64,000 nucleotides of DNA, from assembly GCA_017979445.1 (NCBI GenBank), contig CM030706.1:25770281-25834280 (forward strand), written 5' to 3'. This document shows, one piece after another, positions 12,506 to 24,627 of the stretch. This DNA is from Akebia trifoliata. Lineage: Eukaryota; Streptophyta; Magnoliopsida; Ranunculales; Lardizabalaceae. The first letter of the stretch is position 1. Each line of letters opens with the position of its first letter. A program made the position numbers and the translations under genes. The notes beneath the pieces are model-generated. The model did not search any database. It saw nothing but the letters and a program-made list of their open reading frames with translations, and had not been told where the DNA came from.

Positions 12506-13241
12506 GTTTTTGTTATCTTTTTCAATGATTTTTGTCTCAAATTCTCCTAATTCTTCAAAAGTAAAATTCATTTCATGACCTAACTAGAAACCACACCAAA
12601 CAAACAATGATAAATATGAGTTTATAAAAAGAATAATTTTTTCTAATTTGTAATAAAACATATAAGGTTTTGAATTGAAAACTACATGCATTAAGAACTA
12701 TGACTATTAGCAAGAACTAGAATTTCCCTACTTTAGATTTATGCCAAACAATCCCTGAAAAATGTAAAAAATTGAGTTGGTTCGAAGTTTTCCTTTTAAA
12801 TGTGATCGAAATATCTAACTTATTGGTTTTCCTCAAAGCTTGTGACGAGTCGATCAATTTCTTCATATACGTCGAATCCTAAAAGAGATTCTAAGTGGAT
12901 GGAAATTAGGTTAGAAGATAGAAGAAAACTATTATTTTTTCTAGGATTTCCTTTTATAAGAGAAAAGTACATAAGACCTGGAAATTTTTTGGAAATTCTC
13001 TTTAGTTGAGTATTTATTAAGTCCTCGGTACATAAGGTTTATTAAGAGATTTATTTTATTTTATTTAATAAGTCTATGTCTCGAATTTCGAATTTTGCAA
13101 ACTTATAGTTTATTTTGATTAATTTTTCACTGTAGCTCTAATTATGTAATCGGAATCGTCAGAATTCATTTTTAGAAATTTCTTATTAGGTCGACTTATT
13201 AATTTCCTCAAAATTAGCATTAAAAAATTTTAGTCATTATA

Positions 13242-13258
13242 TTTTCCCTCTTTAATAG
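13242..13258 (-). other. Polypurine tract of element B (decayed)
   Basis: The minus strand reads CTATTAAAGAGGGAAAA immediately before the LTR. The equivalent tract of element A (31174-31190) is TTAAGGGGAGGGAAGAA. Confidence 0.6.
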
Positions 13259-14592
13259 ACATTTCATCATTGAAATTTAAAATTATTCCTTGATCCGTAA
13301 ATAATTCAAGGTATCGTACTCGCATGTCTCACTCCTTCTCTCATATTCCTTCTTCGATGTTGTGGTGCCTCCACAATACTTTTACTAGGGGGATGGTACT
13401 AAATCTCAAATTACTTTTTCATCTGTCTATAATTTGATCAGGTCTTCCTCATATGATATATGCTTGTTAACTTCTAATGACTGTAAGTTGCCACTTGTGA
13501 AGGATCGGGTTCGTATTTCCTCAACATTGACACATGGAAGACGTTATGAATCTACTCCAACTATGGGGGTAGTACTAATTTATACGCTCCTGGTCCAATC
13601 TTTTTAGAAATCTCAAATGGCCCCACATATCATTTTTTAGCTTCCTTTTGATGCCAAATCTAGATATCTCCTTCTTGGTGATATCTTCAAAAATACCATA
13701 TCTCATACCTCGAATTCCAAAGGCAATCACCTTTTATCTATATAGCTTTTTATCTATTCTGAGTTCTCTTAGTCTCGTCCTAATTATTCTAAACTTATTT
13801 ATCATTTCTTTGATCAATTCTGGACCCATCAAAATTGTATCCCCAACCTTTGTCTAACATATTGATGATCTACATGATCTACCATATAATACTTCAGAAG
13901 GAGCCATGCTTATACTAGCTTGATAGCTATTATTATATGAAAATTTGATTGGGGGTAAGTGTGTCTTCCAACCACCTCTGAAGTCTAAAATACAAGCTCA
14001 AAGCATGTCATCAGTGTGAAGGCTCTTCTAAAAGTGTGAAGTAAATCTGGAGTCTTTATCAGATACTATGGATGTTGGTAATCTGTGAAATCTAACTATC
14101 TCCATGATACAGATCTTACTCAGTCTGTCAATAATGTATGTAACCTTGTTCGGTATTTAGCAAGTTATCTTCATTAATTTGTCTACCATCATCTTTATTG
14201 TATCAAGACTATCATTAGTCTTTTATAACCTGATAACAAAGTCCATGACTACATATTCCAATTTCAATTCTACTATCGACAATGGTTGGAGAAGACATGA
14301 TGGTTATTGATGTTCCTTTTTACTTGCTTACATGTAAAACACCTACTCACATATTCTATAATATCTTCCTTCATCCCGGAACATAAAAAATGTCTGCAAA
14401 ATCTTTATACATTTTCGTACCATCTAGGTTGATCAAGTACCACAATCTGTGTACCTCACTTAGTATGTCTATTCTCAATTGATCATCTCCAGGTATCCAC
14501 AACATATCCCTAAACCTAAGGCTCCCACTAGTGTCAAATTTCTAATATTTGTTTTCTTTGTTTTCCACTCTCAACTAATATTTTGTTGAATC
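13259..14592 (-). pseudogene. Element B integrase and chromodomain remnant
   Basis: Minus-strand end of pol. From high to low coordinates: a zinc-binding region near 14340-14420 (SRCFTCKQVKRN), the second catalytic Asp context SDKDSRFTSHF near 14050, FSYNNSYQASISMAPSEVLYGRS near 13880-13945, and a C-terminal GPFEI..GAYKL block near 13570-13620. A chromodomain remnant follows near 13300-13460 (KVLWRHHNIEEG, then MRVRYLELF), the mark of chromoviruses of the Tekay/Del type. Many stops and small frame changes are present. Its 5' continuation is at 21178, beyond the copia insertion. Confidence 0.8.
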
Positions 14593-16580
14593 AATTAGTA
14601 CATTATTTTGTCAATCCTGAGCCAATCGTACGATGTTGAGTAAGTAACCATAGGTAAACTTCGTTCAAGATACGTGAAGACACATGCTGAATAAGTCATG
14701 ATACATGGAAGACCCATCGTGACACATGGCAGACACATCGTGACATGCGGTGACACGTGTAGACGTAACTCAGACACATCGACGTGCATGCACTTCAATG
14801 ACAAACCAATCGTATGAAAAAATCAATCAAGTACATGCACCACCCCAAGACCCTTTAGACATACTTGAGAGACTTTAGAGATTTTCCAAATAGGTACATC
14901 GTTTGTATGTTCAAAGTCCACCCCATTAGAGGCCAATTTCTAATGAAATTGGTGTTGGTGGTAGGAATGGCGGTGACACCCACAACCACCGGCCAATTAT
15001 GGATGAAATAGGATTGATGGTGGCAGAATCACCATTCTGGCGGTGCCACAGGCAGATTATTCAGCGGTGCCAGCGCCAGGTTGGAGGTGCCACCTCCAGC
15101 TACTGCCTACAATGCACTAACAACTAGTTTGTTTGACCGTTGTACCTCTAACGGTGCCACTGCTAGAAACACGACCCAAATTACATTTTCTATAAATTAA
15201 AAGCCTTGTCTTCATTTGGGTTTGATCAACACTTTTGGAAGAGTGCTCCTCATATGCCTCACATTCTTTAGAGCACCCTCAACACACATGAGAGTCTGCC
15301 TAAGGTAAATTTTCCTTCAACCTTCCTAGACTTCTTATTTGATCACACTTCCTCCATCAAACCTCACCTTTAACACACATTGGTTCTTCACTAGATCAAG
15401 GTGCAAAAGGAGAAGATAAAGGAGTGATCACAAGGAATAGACGAATGAAAGAGCTTGATAGGAAAATCAATCGTCGAAGATGCAATTGTGAGTTCAAGGA
15501 CTCAAACGACTCAAGATTAGAATCACTAAACTTGAAGAATTGAATAGTCCTTGATTCATCTTCACTCATCCATTCATCATCTTGAACGTATTGGAAATTA
15601 CTCAAAGTAAGAACCACAAGTAGAAGGAAGACGTGAAGACTCAAAGACTTGGAAGAACTCAAGATTGAAATTGGTAAATCTTACTCATTGAGTGAGTCTT
15701 TATATTTTATTTATTTTTAATTCAAAATCATTATATGTGGTTACATGGTTCAACCCTTAAAAGTCAAGCACTTGTTGGAGTCGATGACTCTTGACAAGAG
15801 TAGAGGTTCTTGAGTTTTCGATGGACAAAATTCACCAAATTTTGGGAAGATTCATTCTCTCGATTTTAAGGTTTATGATTTTGCCTAGTGAAAAAATGCC
15901 ATTTCTATTGGATGTGTTTCACTCGAACTTAACATTTAGGATTTTTCCTAGTGAAAAATTCTATTTTGAGAGGATGCGTCTCTCAATCTTAAAGTTTAGA
16001 ATTTGTTCTAAGTATAAAAATTCTATTTCAAAAGGATGCGTTTTCTTGATCTTAAGATTTAGAATTTTTCCTAAGTATAAAAAATACTATTTTGAGAGGA
16101 TGCGTTCTCTTAATCTTAAGGTTTTTAGAATTTAGCCTAGGTATAAAAATTCTTTGTATGATTCGAGATAAACCATAATCTTCTTTGAAAGTGAACACCT
16201 AGACTTTTGTTAAGGTGATCTTGGCAGTGGATGTAGGCACATTGTCGAACCCCTACAAATCTTGTGTCTTTTACGTATGTTTTATGATTTCGCAATTTAC
16301 ACTTAAATGCTTTGAATGTCATGAGATGCCATTTATGTCAAATAGGTAAATCTTATATGAATGAGCCACTGAATGACATGACGTAATGAATGCTTATATT
16401 CTAAGTGTATATTCATTAAATGCAAATTAAGGACAAGTGCAAAATCGATGATCGATGAATAACTTAGAACATGTAGGTAAATTATTAATCTCAGTTAAAA
16501 TTGGATAAAATGGAATGAATTTTTAATTATCCTATTCACCCCGCCTCTAGGACTAGACACGATCAAAACTCATAATTTCA
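14593..16580 (+). mobile_element. 5' LTR of the Sirevirus-like element
   Basis: It starts AATTAGTACATTATTTTGTC, where the 3' copy has TGTTAGTACCTTATTTTGTC, so the usual TG was lost here. It ends CTCATAATTTCA next to the primer-binding site. The length is 1,988 bp. A run of GTGCCAC motifs lies at about 14990-15170. Confidence 0.9.
15860..16150 (+). repeat. 62-bp tandem repeat in the copia 5' LTR
   Basis: Four to five diverged units of about 62 bases, each with GGATGCGT..CTC, then ATCTTAAGGTTTAGAATTT, then CCTA(A/G)(T/G)..AAA. The same array is in the 3' LTR at about 19160-19480. Confidence 0.85.
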
Positions 16581-16582
16581 AT

Positions 16583-16594
16583 TGGTATCAGAGT
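16583..16594 (+). other. Primer-binding site of the copia element
   Basis: TGGTATCAGAGT, one base off the initiator tRNA-Met complement TGGTATCAGAGC, two bases after the LTR end. Confidence 0.9.
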
Positions 16595-16645
16595 GATTTA
16601 CTCAAGAATGTTCTACAACCTTGAGTTGATCCTTAGCTTTGAATC

Positions 16646-17692
16646 ATGTCTAAAGTAGATAAATGGTCCTCAACTCATCCACCCTTGTTGAATGGTATTA
16701 GGTAAGCCTTTTGAAAAAACAAAATGATGACATACATCAGTTCCCTAAGTAGGGATGTGTGGAACACAATTGATGAAGGTTATGAACCTCCCATTGACAT
16801 TGTCAAGGTAGGTGGTATCTCTACAACCGTTTCAAAACCATCAAAAAAATGGTCAAAACAAGATAAAATAGATACTAGAAATAACTTCAAGGCTCTAAAT
16901 GCCATTACTAGTGTCACTTTTTATGATGAGTATCAACGGATATGTACGTGTCTATTAGCCAATCAAGCTTGGAAAATTCTAAAGGTCACACACGAAAGCA
17001 CGGGTATTGTCAAGAAGTGCAAACTTCAACTCCTCTGAACTCAATTCGAAAATACTAAGATGGAAGAAAATGAAACTATCCAAGAGTTCTATGAATGCCT
17101 GAGTGACATTTGTAACTCTATGTTTTATGTTAGGGAGACAGTCTCTCAAGGTAGGATTTGTGCAAAAATCCTAAGATCCCTGACTAAGAGGTTCACCTCT
17201 AAGGTTACCTCAATCGAGGAATACCGAGATGTGGACACTATGACTATTGAGGAACTTATGGGTTTACTCACTACCTATTAACTTCATCTCGAAAATCCTT
17301 TTTAAAAAGGGAAGACTCAAGTCTTGAAGACTGCTTCATTGAAGTCCGCACCGAAGCAAACATCTCACCTCTGGTCTCAATCCTCTTCTTACAATAATAA
17401 GAAAATCATAAATGAGAAGGATAAGGAGACTGAATCTAATGAGGAAGACTTGGCTTTATTAGCCTTAAAGTTTCATAAATTTTTCAAAAGAAGAAGACCT
17501 AGTAACACCAGTAAATATAGTCATCCAGTTGATAGACATGCACCTATAAGTAAATCTTCGTCTAAGCCAAGGGAAGACGCTAAGTGTTACTCATGTGGTG
17601 GTCGTGGTCACTACTTGAATGTACCTAAGTCTAAAGGTCCTACAAGACCCAAGACTAGCTTGTTAGCATGGTATGTTGTTTTATGCTTTTGA
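16646..17692 (+). pseudogene. Copia gag (UBN2-type) with damaged zinc knuckle
   Basis: Capsid/nucleocapsid protein of a Ty1/copia element. One frame of 349 codons runs from ATG 16646 to TGA 17690-17692 with no frameshift but five premature stops (two near 16703-16714, then at 17036, 17279 and 17303). Readable blocks: SLSRDVWNTIDEGYEPP, FKALNAITS, NQAWKILKVTHESTG, FYECLSDICNSMF, ILRSLTKRFTSKVTSIEEY and MTIEELMGLL, all in the order known for Sirevirus Gag. A basic linker follows, then a zinc knuckle C-Y-S-C-G-G-R-G-H-Y-L-N-V-P whose last Cys is missing, apparently by an in-frame loss. No pol follows. Confidence 0.9.
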
Positions 17693-18356
17693 CAGTATTG
17701 CATGCTTAATAGTAAAATTTATATAATTATATCATTTTGTGAATGTATGCTTCATAGGCAAACTTGTAATTATTCACATGCACTAAATGCTCATTGAATT
17801 TGTTCCTTATTGACATATCATTCAATAATCTCATTGTAGCATGTTAAGTATGTCTATTATGATAGTTCTATCTTCACAGACTACTTGTTTTGTCTTTGCC
17901 ATGCCTAGTTGCTCCTATTGGTAAATCTAGCAAATAACATGCCTATCTTTCCCATGTACTTATAGGTAAATTTTTGTCTTGGCATTAGGTTGGTTACACC
18001 CTTTGTCAAATACTTACAAAAAGGGGGAGAAAGAATCCCACATGTGAAATAATATTTATGCAGGTATATAAGGCGAATGCATTCCACCTATGACGAAGGG
18101 AGAAAATGATATACATATATGAACAAATGGCGATGTAGATAGTAAGGGGGAGAAATCTGTATTGAGAATTCCATCTTCTCCACATACATGTTCAATGGAT
18201 ACAAAAAATGTAATCATTTAGAGTTTTTCGTTCTGTATTCGTAAATCTTTGTAAAAACTCTTTGTATGGGGAATTGTATGTCTTTGGTCATTTTGGGAAT
18301 GTTTCCTAGTTAGTGGTCTAGATTGGTTTTTTCTCGTAATTGACAACGGGGGAGAT
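17693..18356 (+). other. Copia 3' non-coding region with three polypurine tracts
   Basis: It contains AAAAAGGGGGAGAAAG (about 18016-18031), GTAAGGGGGAGAAAT (about 18143-18157) and ACAACGGGGGAGATTG at the LTR junction (18343-18358). Arrays of such tracts before the 3' LTR are a described trait of Sireviruses. The first stretch is AT-rich and shows no pol motif. Confidence 0.8.
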
Positions 18357-19159
18357 TGTTAGTACCTTATTTTGTCAATCCAACATTATTTGTAAGATGT
18401 TGCGCGGTGCCACTGCTAGATTGTTCAACACTGCCACCTTCAAGTACTGCCTCTAATGCACTAATGACAAGTTTTTTGACCGTTGTGCCTCTAATGGTGC
18501 CACCTCAAGAAACTCGGCCTAAATTACATTTTTTATAAATTAGAAGCCTTGGCTACATTTGGGTTGATCAACACTTGAGGAAGAGTGCTCCACATGTACC
18601 TCACATTCTCTAAAGTACTCATAACACACATGAGAGTCTACCTTAAGTGTATCTCTCTTCAACCTTCCTAGACTCATTGATCCCACTCCCTCTATCAAAC
18701 CTCACCTTGCACAAATATTTATTTTTCAATGGAGCAAGGAGCAAAATAAGAAGAAGATGAAGGAGTGATCACAAGGAGCCGATGAACGAGAGAGCTAGGT
18801 AGGAAAATCAACAGTCAAAGATGCACTTGTGAGATCAAGGACTCAAATGACTCAAGATTAAAACTGGTAAACTGGAAGGGTTGAGTCATCCTTGATTCAT
18901 TTTCACTCTTATGTTCATCATCTTACACGTATTAGCAAATAACTTGAAGCAAGGAGCATAAGTAGATGGAAGATGTGAAGATTCAAAAGCTTGGAAGAAG
19001 TCATGACCGGAATTGGTAAATCTTACGAATTGAGTGAGTCTTTGTATTTTGTTTTTTTAAATTCAAAATAATTATATGTGGTTACAAACCATAAAAAACC
19101 AAGCTCTTGTACGAGTTGATGACTCTTGACAAGAATAGAGGTTCATGAGTTTCCAATGG

Positions 19160-19480
19160 ACAAAACTCAAAAAATTTCGAGAGGATGCGCTCTCTCGATC
19201 TTAAGGTTTAGAATTTTGCCTAGAGAAAAAATGTTGTTTCGAATGGATGCATTTCACTCGATCTTAAGGTTTAGAATTTGTCCTAGTGAAAGATTCTATT
19301 TTGAGAGGATATGTTATCTCAAGCTTAAGGTTTAGAATTTGCCCTAAGTATAAAATTATATTTCAAGAGGATGCGTTATCTTGATCTTAAGGTTTAGAAT
19401 TTCTCCTTTGTATAAATAATTGTATTTCAAGAAGATGCGTTTTCTCGATCTTAAGATTTTTAGAATTTAACCCAGGTATA
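19160..19480 (+). repeat. 62-bp tandem repeat in the copia 3' LTR
   Basis: About five units. The first full one, GAGGATGCGCTCTCTCGATC..., is exactly 62 bases. It is the partner of the array at 15860-16150. Confidence 0.85.
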
Positions 19481-19737
19481 AAAATTCTATGTATAGTTCG
19501 AGGTAAACCATAAACCTCTTTAATAATGAACACTAAGACCTTTATGAAGGTGATCTTGGGAGTGGATGTAGGCACATTGCCAAGCCTCTACAAATCTTGT
19601 GTCTCTTGTGCATGTTTTATGATTCCACAATTTAAACTTAAATGCTTTGAATGTCATGAGATGCCATATATGCCAAATAGGTAAATCTTATTTGAATGAG
19701 CTATTAAATGAAATGATGTAATGAATGTTCTAAGTGT

Positions 19738-20994
19738 TGATTAGGATCTAGAAAGGGGTTTCTAAAGCCCTGATTGGATGAATTCACGGATGAACTATAC
19801 ACTAAATCCATGTATTAGACATAATGCATTGTTAGTCCAAAATAGTTGTTGCCTTTTAGAAAATGATATATTTTGGAAACTAATTGCTGTTAATAAGAAA
19901 AGTTGTAAAATTTCGAAAACAAATTAAAAAATTTGAAGAAGCCACTGTAATCAATGATCTGGAATAAGTCAACTTACCAGGACCCTGGTTAATTGAGCCA
20001 CATGGACGACGGCGCAATGGACCTTTGGCGCAACATGGTGGTGGTGATGAATCACACATCAAGATTTGTGAAGAAGTTTGGCAACTAAAGTTAAGTTGTA
20101 TTGAATTGGGGTTTGAAAGATTTATGCTTATAGAAGGATTCTGAATCCGGTCTCTTTATAAGTAGGAGACTAGTTATAGCTTTAGGGGCATCTATAAATC
20201 TCTATAGATTGCTGAGAGAATTAGGTTTTTTACTTTTTATTCTTCTTTTATTCTCTTAATTTCAGGTTTTCTTACTTTTGTAGTTTCGAAGTTTTATCAT
20301 CAAGGAGATAGTAACTGATGTTCGAAATCAAGGATTAATAAAGAAGTTTTTCATCTTTTCTTTTTAACTCTCTCTCTTTTATGTTTCTTCCTTTATTGTT
20401 CTTGCAATGACCATCGACTAAAACTTTTCATTAGATTGGTCGAAAAAGCCTGAGCAAGCTTCTTTTAATCTATCTTTTCTATTCCATACCAATGCTTCAG
20501 TGTGCTACTGGGAAAACTCTTAAGTAGATATTATCGGAAATAGTATTACCTATTCTACAGTTGATGGTTTATATTTTGATAAATTCAATATAAACCATAT
20601 TTCATAAAAAAAACATTTAATATTAATCTTGTAATCTTGACTTAAGAAGTTAATCACATAAATTTCCTTCTTTTATATATAGTTGATCGATTTTCTGATC
20701 CACAAACATTAGTTTTGTTTAGTGGATCGAGATAAAGAAAACACAGTTAATATCATGAGAACTTGCAAGATGGTGGATCAAACCAATCTACACTCTTCCA
20801 TATTGGTTTAAATATTTTATTTTAATGTCTTTTTAATTAGTTTTAATTTCAAAAACTATTTTTAATTTGGTTACGTAAATCCGATTTGTGTTTGAAGTAA
20901 AAGAAATATCGAATCAATGTTGTCTTTGTGGATTGATCCTTACTTTCCAAGGTTTTATTCTGTTCTCAATTTCTTTGATAATTTACAACGAACA
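19738..20994. mobile_element. TG...CA insertion, probable solo LTR or small LTR element
   Basis: It begins TGATTAGGATCTAG and ends TTACAACGAACA. It is flanked by a perfect 5-bp duplication AGTGT (19733-19737 and 20995-20999). The 5' copy of the LTR reads straight through (CTAAGTGTATATTCATT), which shows the empty site. The length is 1,257 bp with no coding motif. No matching LTR family is seen elsewhere in the window, so orientation is open. Confidence 0.8.
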
Positions 20995-21177
20995 AGTGTA
21001 CATTCATTAAATGCAAATTAGAGACATAAATGCAAAATAGAGGATCGGTGAATAACTTAGAACATATAAGCAAATTATCAATCTAAGTTAAAATTGGATA
21101 AAATGGAATGAATTTTTAATTATCCTATTTACCCCCCTTTAGGACTAGACATGATCAAAACTCGTAATTTTAGAATC

Positions 21178-22840
21178 TACATCTATTCTATAAAGCTCTA
21201 TCATCTTTATAACTAAGTAATTTTGAATCTTCATCATAGCTATATAATTGTATTGTTCTCTTACATCACCTGGCGTATCAAACAAAAATTCTACTATCGT
21301 CTCCAACATCTGCCACTCCTGCACCATCATATGTGCTAACAGGTTCCTATCATTCTGGCTAAATGTGCCAGCTACCGCATTTGCCTTGGTCAAGTGATAT
21401 TCGAATGTAAAGTCATAATCATTTAGATATTCCATACAACGCCTCTATCTCATGTTCAATTCTTTTTGTGAAAATATGTATTTGAGGCGCTTGTTATCAG
21501 AAATATCTCAATATTTCCATGTAAAGATAGTGTCTCCAAATCCTTATGGCGAAAACAATAGAGGCTAATTCCAAATCATGTCCTGGGTAATTCTCCTCAT
21601 TGATTTTCAATTTCCTTGATGTGTATACTACAACCTTCCCATTTTGCATCAACACACATCCCAAACCTATTTCAGATGCATCTATGTAAATGGTCAACTT
21701 CTCTCTAGAAACTAGTGATATCTGTATCGGTGCAGTTGTCAATTTTTTCTTCAATTCTCAGAATACTAATTCACATTTGTCGTCCCATCCAAATTTACAT
21801 TTTTTTGAGTCAAACATTTCAAAGTTGCTACAAGGGTGGAGAAACCCTCAATGAAACTTTTGTAATACTTGACCATTCTAAGAAAACTTCTTATGTTTGT
21901 CACTATCTTGGGTTGCTTCTAATTCAATATCGATTCTAATTTCGCAGGATCTACTAAAATACCTTTATTCGATACCACATGGCCCAAAATTTTTACATCA
22001 GTTAGTCAAAATTCACATTTATTCCCTCAAAGTCTGAAGTATAATCCACAAGTGTTCTTCGTTTTTGTACTTTGACTTGGAGTTAGTTAGAATGTCATCT
22101 ATAAATACGATTACAAATTTGTCGAGATGCTTCCAAAATACTCTGTGCATTAATTCCATAAACATAGTTGGTACATTTGTTAGACCAAAATGCATTAGTA
22201 GATACTCAAAGTGTCCTAACCAGGTGCAAAATGTAGTCTTAGGAATATCTCCCTCCTTTATTCTCAATTGATGGTACCCGATCTGAGATCGATATTGGAA
22301 AATATTGGGCACCTTGTAGTTGATTGAACAAGTCCTCTAATCGGGGAAGAGGGTATTTGTTCTTAATGGTTACCTAGTTCAACCTTTTATAGTTGATATA
22401 CTACCATAATGAACCATCTTTCTTCTTCACAAATAGAATCCAAACTCCCCAGGGTGAAAAACTCAATCTAATAAAATCCAAACTCGTAAGCTTATCAATC
22501 CGAACTTTCAAATCTCAAGTCTTTGCTGGTACCATTCGATACGGTACAACAAATATCGGTTCTGTGCCGGTTGTTAAGTCTATAAATAATTTTTTCTCTC
22601 GATTTGGTGGTAATCTTGGTAATTCTATTGCGAATACATCTAAGATGCCTCTAACAACTTCTATTTCTATCATAAAAGGGTGATCTCCTCTAAAACTCTC
22701 AAAATGTTCAACATGTGTTTTTGAAAACTTTCTACTCAGTTCTTTAACCCTCTGACCGCCACCTTCAGATATCCTAGTCTCTTGAATGTCATTATCCTCG
22801 TAAAATAGTCCATGTCGGCATAGTTCTGAACATACCAATC
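21178..22840 (-). pseudogene. Element B reverse transcriptase and RNase H remnant
   Basis: Minus-strand pol. From high to low: DVFAIELPRLPPNREKKL..IDLTTGTEP..VPYRM (about 22515-22640), the entry to the reverse transcriptase domain. Then [19 protein letters not shown] and a palm motif VIVFIDDIL with the catalytic DD intact (22019-22312). Next is RNase H with [35 protein letters not shown] and IWRHYLY (21497-21754). A linker ends at the copia insertion at 21172. Frame breaks separate the blocks. Confidence 0.85.
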
Positions 22841-24300
22841 CATTCCTAGAATTAGGTCAAATTGTTGAAATTATATGTATGTAAGATTGACGACCATTTC
22901 TTGATCAGTTACTCTGATGGTGCAATCCTTAAAAGTGGATTTGGGAATATCTCGATTTCCTAAGGGCGTAAATAATAGTAAAATGCATCATGTGTTGGTG
23001 ATTTATAGTTCTAGTATGCGTGCGAGTTTAATGGAAATGTTAGAGTTAAATGAACATGTGTCTATTGGTGCGTGAACTTGCACAATAAAAACAATTATGT
23101 TACCTTCAAGGATCTCATCTGATGTTGAAACTTCCTCATATGTAAAGTTCTAAACTTTCCCTTGAGGAACTATCAACCTTGGCTATGGATAAGGGAAATC
23201 TCTTTTGATGTGACCAACTAGTCCACACCCATAACATATAATCTCTCCAGATGTTTGTCTTTAGGGTGCTAGTGGTCTAGAACTATCGGTCTATGGCCTA
23301 ACCATCTGTGGTGTTGGACCTTTCGGTATCGGTGGTCTTTCGTTAGTCAATCTTGGCTACTGGCCACCATATATGAGAAATTGGAAGTCGATATAGTACA
23401 TATGTCTAGCATGAAGCTGTAAGCCTCACTAGTATAGGTCTTTTAGCTGGATCTAACCGACTTGAGAACTATCCTGTAGGCAAATGATTTATCCCCTAGT
23501 AGCCTGCAACTTACCTTCCTCCCTCTCAATCCTTTGTTCTTTGTTCTATCTATAAATAGATGTTGTTATCAAATCATGCCATTCTACTCTTGAGAAATGG
23601 CCTCAAACCCTAAAGAATCTCTTTGCCTTTTTCTCTACTGTGGCCATCAAGTTTGGCATGCAATGGGATAGCTAGATGAATTTTGTCTCATACTCTATCA
23701 ATGTTCATGCTCTTTGGATTAGATTAGCAAATGCTTGATACTTCATTTCCTTTGCCTTCTTGGACACGAACTTCTCCAGAAACAATCTAGGAAATTCTAT
23801 CCATGTGGTCAGTACATCTCCTTAAACATTCTTAACAGATTACCATTATTGACTTCCATCGCCCTTTACCTTAAAAGAAACCAAAGTGACATTTTGTTCA
23901 TCTGTACAAACCATAACGATCAACTCATTTGTCCTTAATACCCACTCCTCTTCCTCTACTGGATCTATTAAGTCTCTTATTGATGGTGGTTGTAGCATCT
24001 GGAATTTTGCAACAACATACCTAACTGCAGGTGACCCTGAGGTGATAGAGGCCTTATTATGACTGGTGGGTGCATAGGAGGTGCTGGTCAAAGGGGAGGA
24101 ACCTAGGGTGTAGTAGTTTCTACCCCCTGTGGGTTATGCCTGGCGTACCCTAATATTGACCAACTCCTCTATAATCCTTGTTTGGTTATCTGTGATATGA
24201 GCTATGACATCCAATAACTACCCCATCTGGTCAATATTACCCTATCTTGAAGGCTGGCCATCTTCCATTGTTCATTTTCCTCTTCCTCGCATATCGTTAA
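22841..24300 (-). pseudogene. Element B protease and gag remnant
   Basis: Near 22810-22860 the minus strand reads DLILGMDWYVQNYADMDYF, the C-terminal signature of Ty3 protease. A zinc knuckle near 23205-23250 reads C-Y-G-C-G-L-V-G-H-I-K-R-D-F, with the last Cys replaced by Phe. Gag is recognisable at 23846-24091: KFQMLQPPSIRDLIDPVEEEEWVLRT, then VTLVSFKVKGDGSQ. Frames are broken and several stops are present. The gag start is not certain; leader sequence follows from about 24300. Confidence 0.75.
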
Positions 24301-24627
24301 TTATGATATGAGTAATTCATGGGTCAGATTCTTTTAAATGGATAACCATTCATTAAAAAGCAATAGCTCATTCATCATACTAAATTTTTGACAATATTTT
24401 ATATGTACAATAGGTCTATATTGAGCCTTATAAATTGTTATGTGGTATTAAAATTCAAAGTTTTAATTTAATATTTTTAACTTTGCCCGCGCCATTTAAT
24501 AATGGAACCAAAAAACTATAACATGGATTCGCAATTTGTGTCATGCAATCCAAACTAGAACTCAAAAAAAGGTATATAAAGTGTAGGAGTACTCAAAACT
24601 AGAACTCAAAAAAATATAATATAATAA
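24301..24627 (-). other. Element B leader between gag and 5' LTR
   Basis: About 330 AT-rich bases. A primer-binding site next to 24628 is not recognisable, in contrast to element A, and has presumably decayed. Confidence 0.45.

Larger units (their letters stand above)
10818..13241 (-). mobile_element. 3' LTR of element B
   Basis: The left end TGGGTGCCACG is similar to the start TAGGTGACACC of the other copy at 24628. The right end TCATTATA corresponds to GTTGTTACA at 49862. Clear alignment with the split copy runs from about 10979 (GGCAAGTAAACATCTATCTCAA), through 11310 (TTCTTAATTTTGTAGCCAGTC) to 12780 (GAGTTGGTTCGAAGTTTT, matching about 49393). The first 160 bases align poorly, so the exact left boundary is less certain. 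Confidence 0.75.
14593..21172 (+). mobile_element. Sirevirus-like Ty1/copia element with pol deleted
   Basis: The boundaries come from two LTRs and a perfect 5-bp target duplication GAATC (14588-14592 and 21173-21177). Order: 5' LTR, initiator-Met primer-binding site, gag, a non-coding stretch with three purine-rich GGGGGAG tracts, 3' LTR. Protease, integrase, reverse transcriptase and RNase H are missing: only about 660 bases separate the end of gag from the 3' LTR. The element interrupts the pol of element B between its RNase H/linker and integrase parts. Confidence 0.9.
18357..21172 (+). mobile_element. 3' LTR of the Sirevirus-like element, carrying an insertion
   Basis: It starts TGTTAGTACC after the polypurine tract and ends CTCGTAATTTTA before GAATC. 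At 2,816 bp it exceeds the 5' LTR because 19738-20994 is inserted. A further stretch matching 5' LTR positions of about 14630-15060 is shortened. Confidence 0.9.

Noticed and set aside
16583..16594. Possible tRNA gene fragment
   Set aside because: TGGTATCAGAG matches only the short tRNA 3' complement and sits next to an LTR end, so it is a primer-binding site. No full tRNA fold was seen anywhere.
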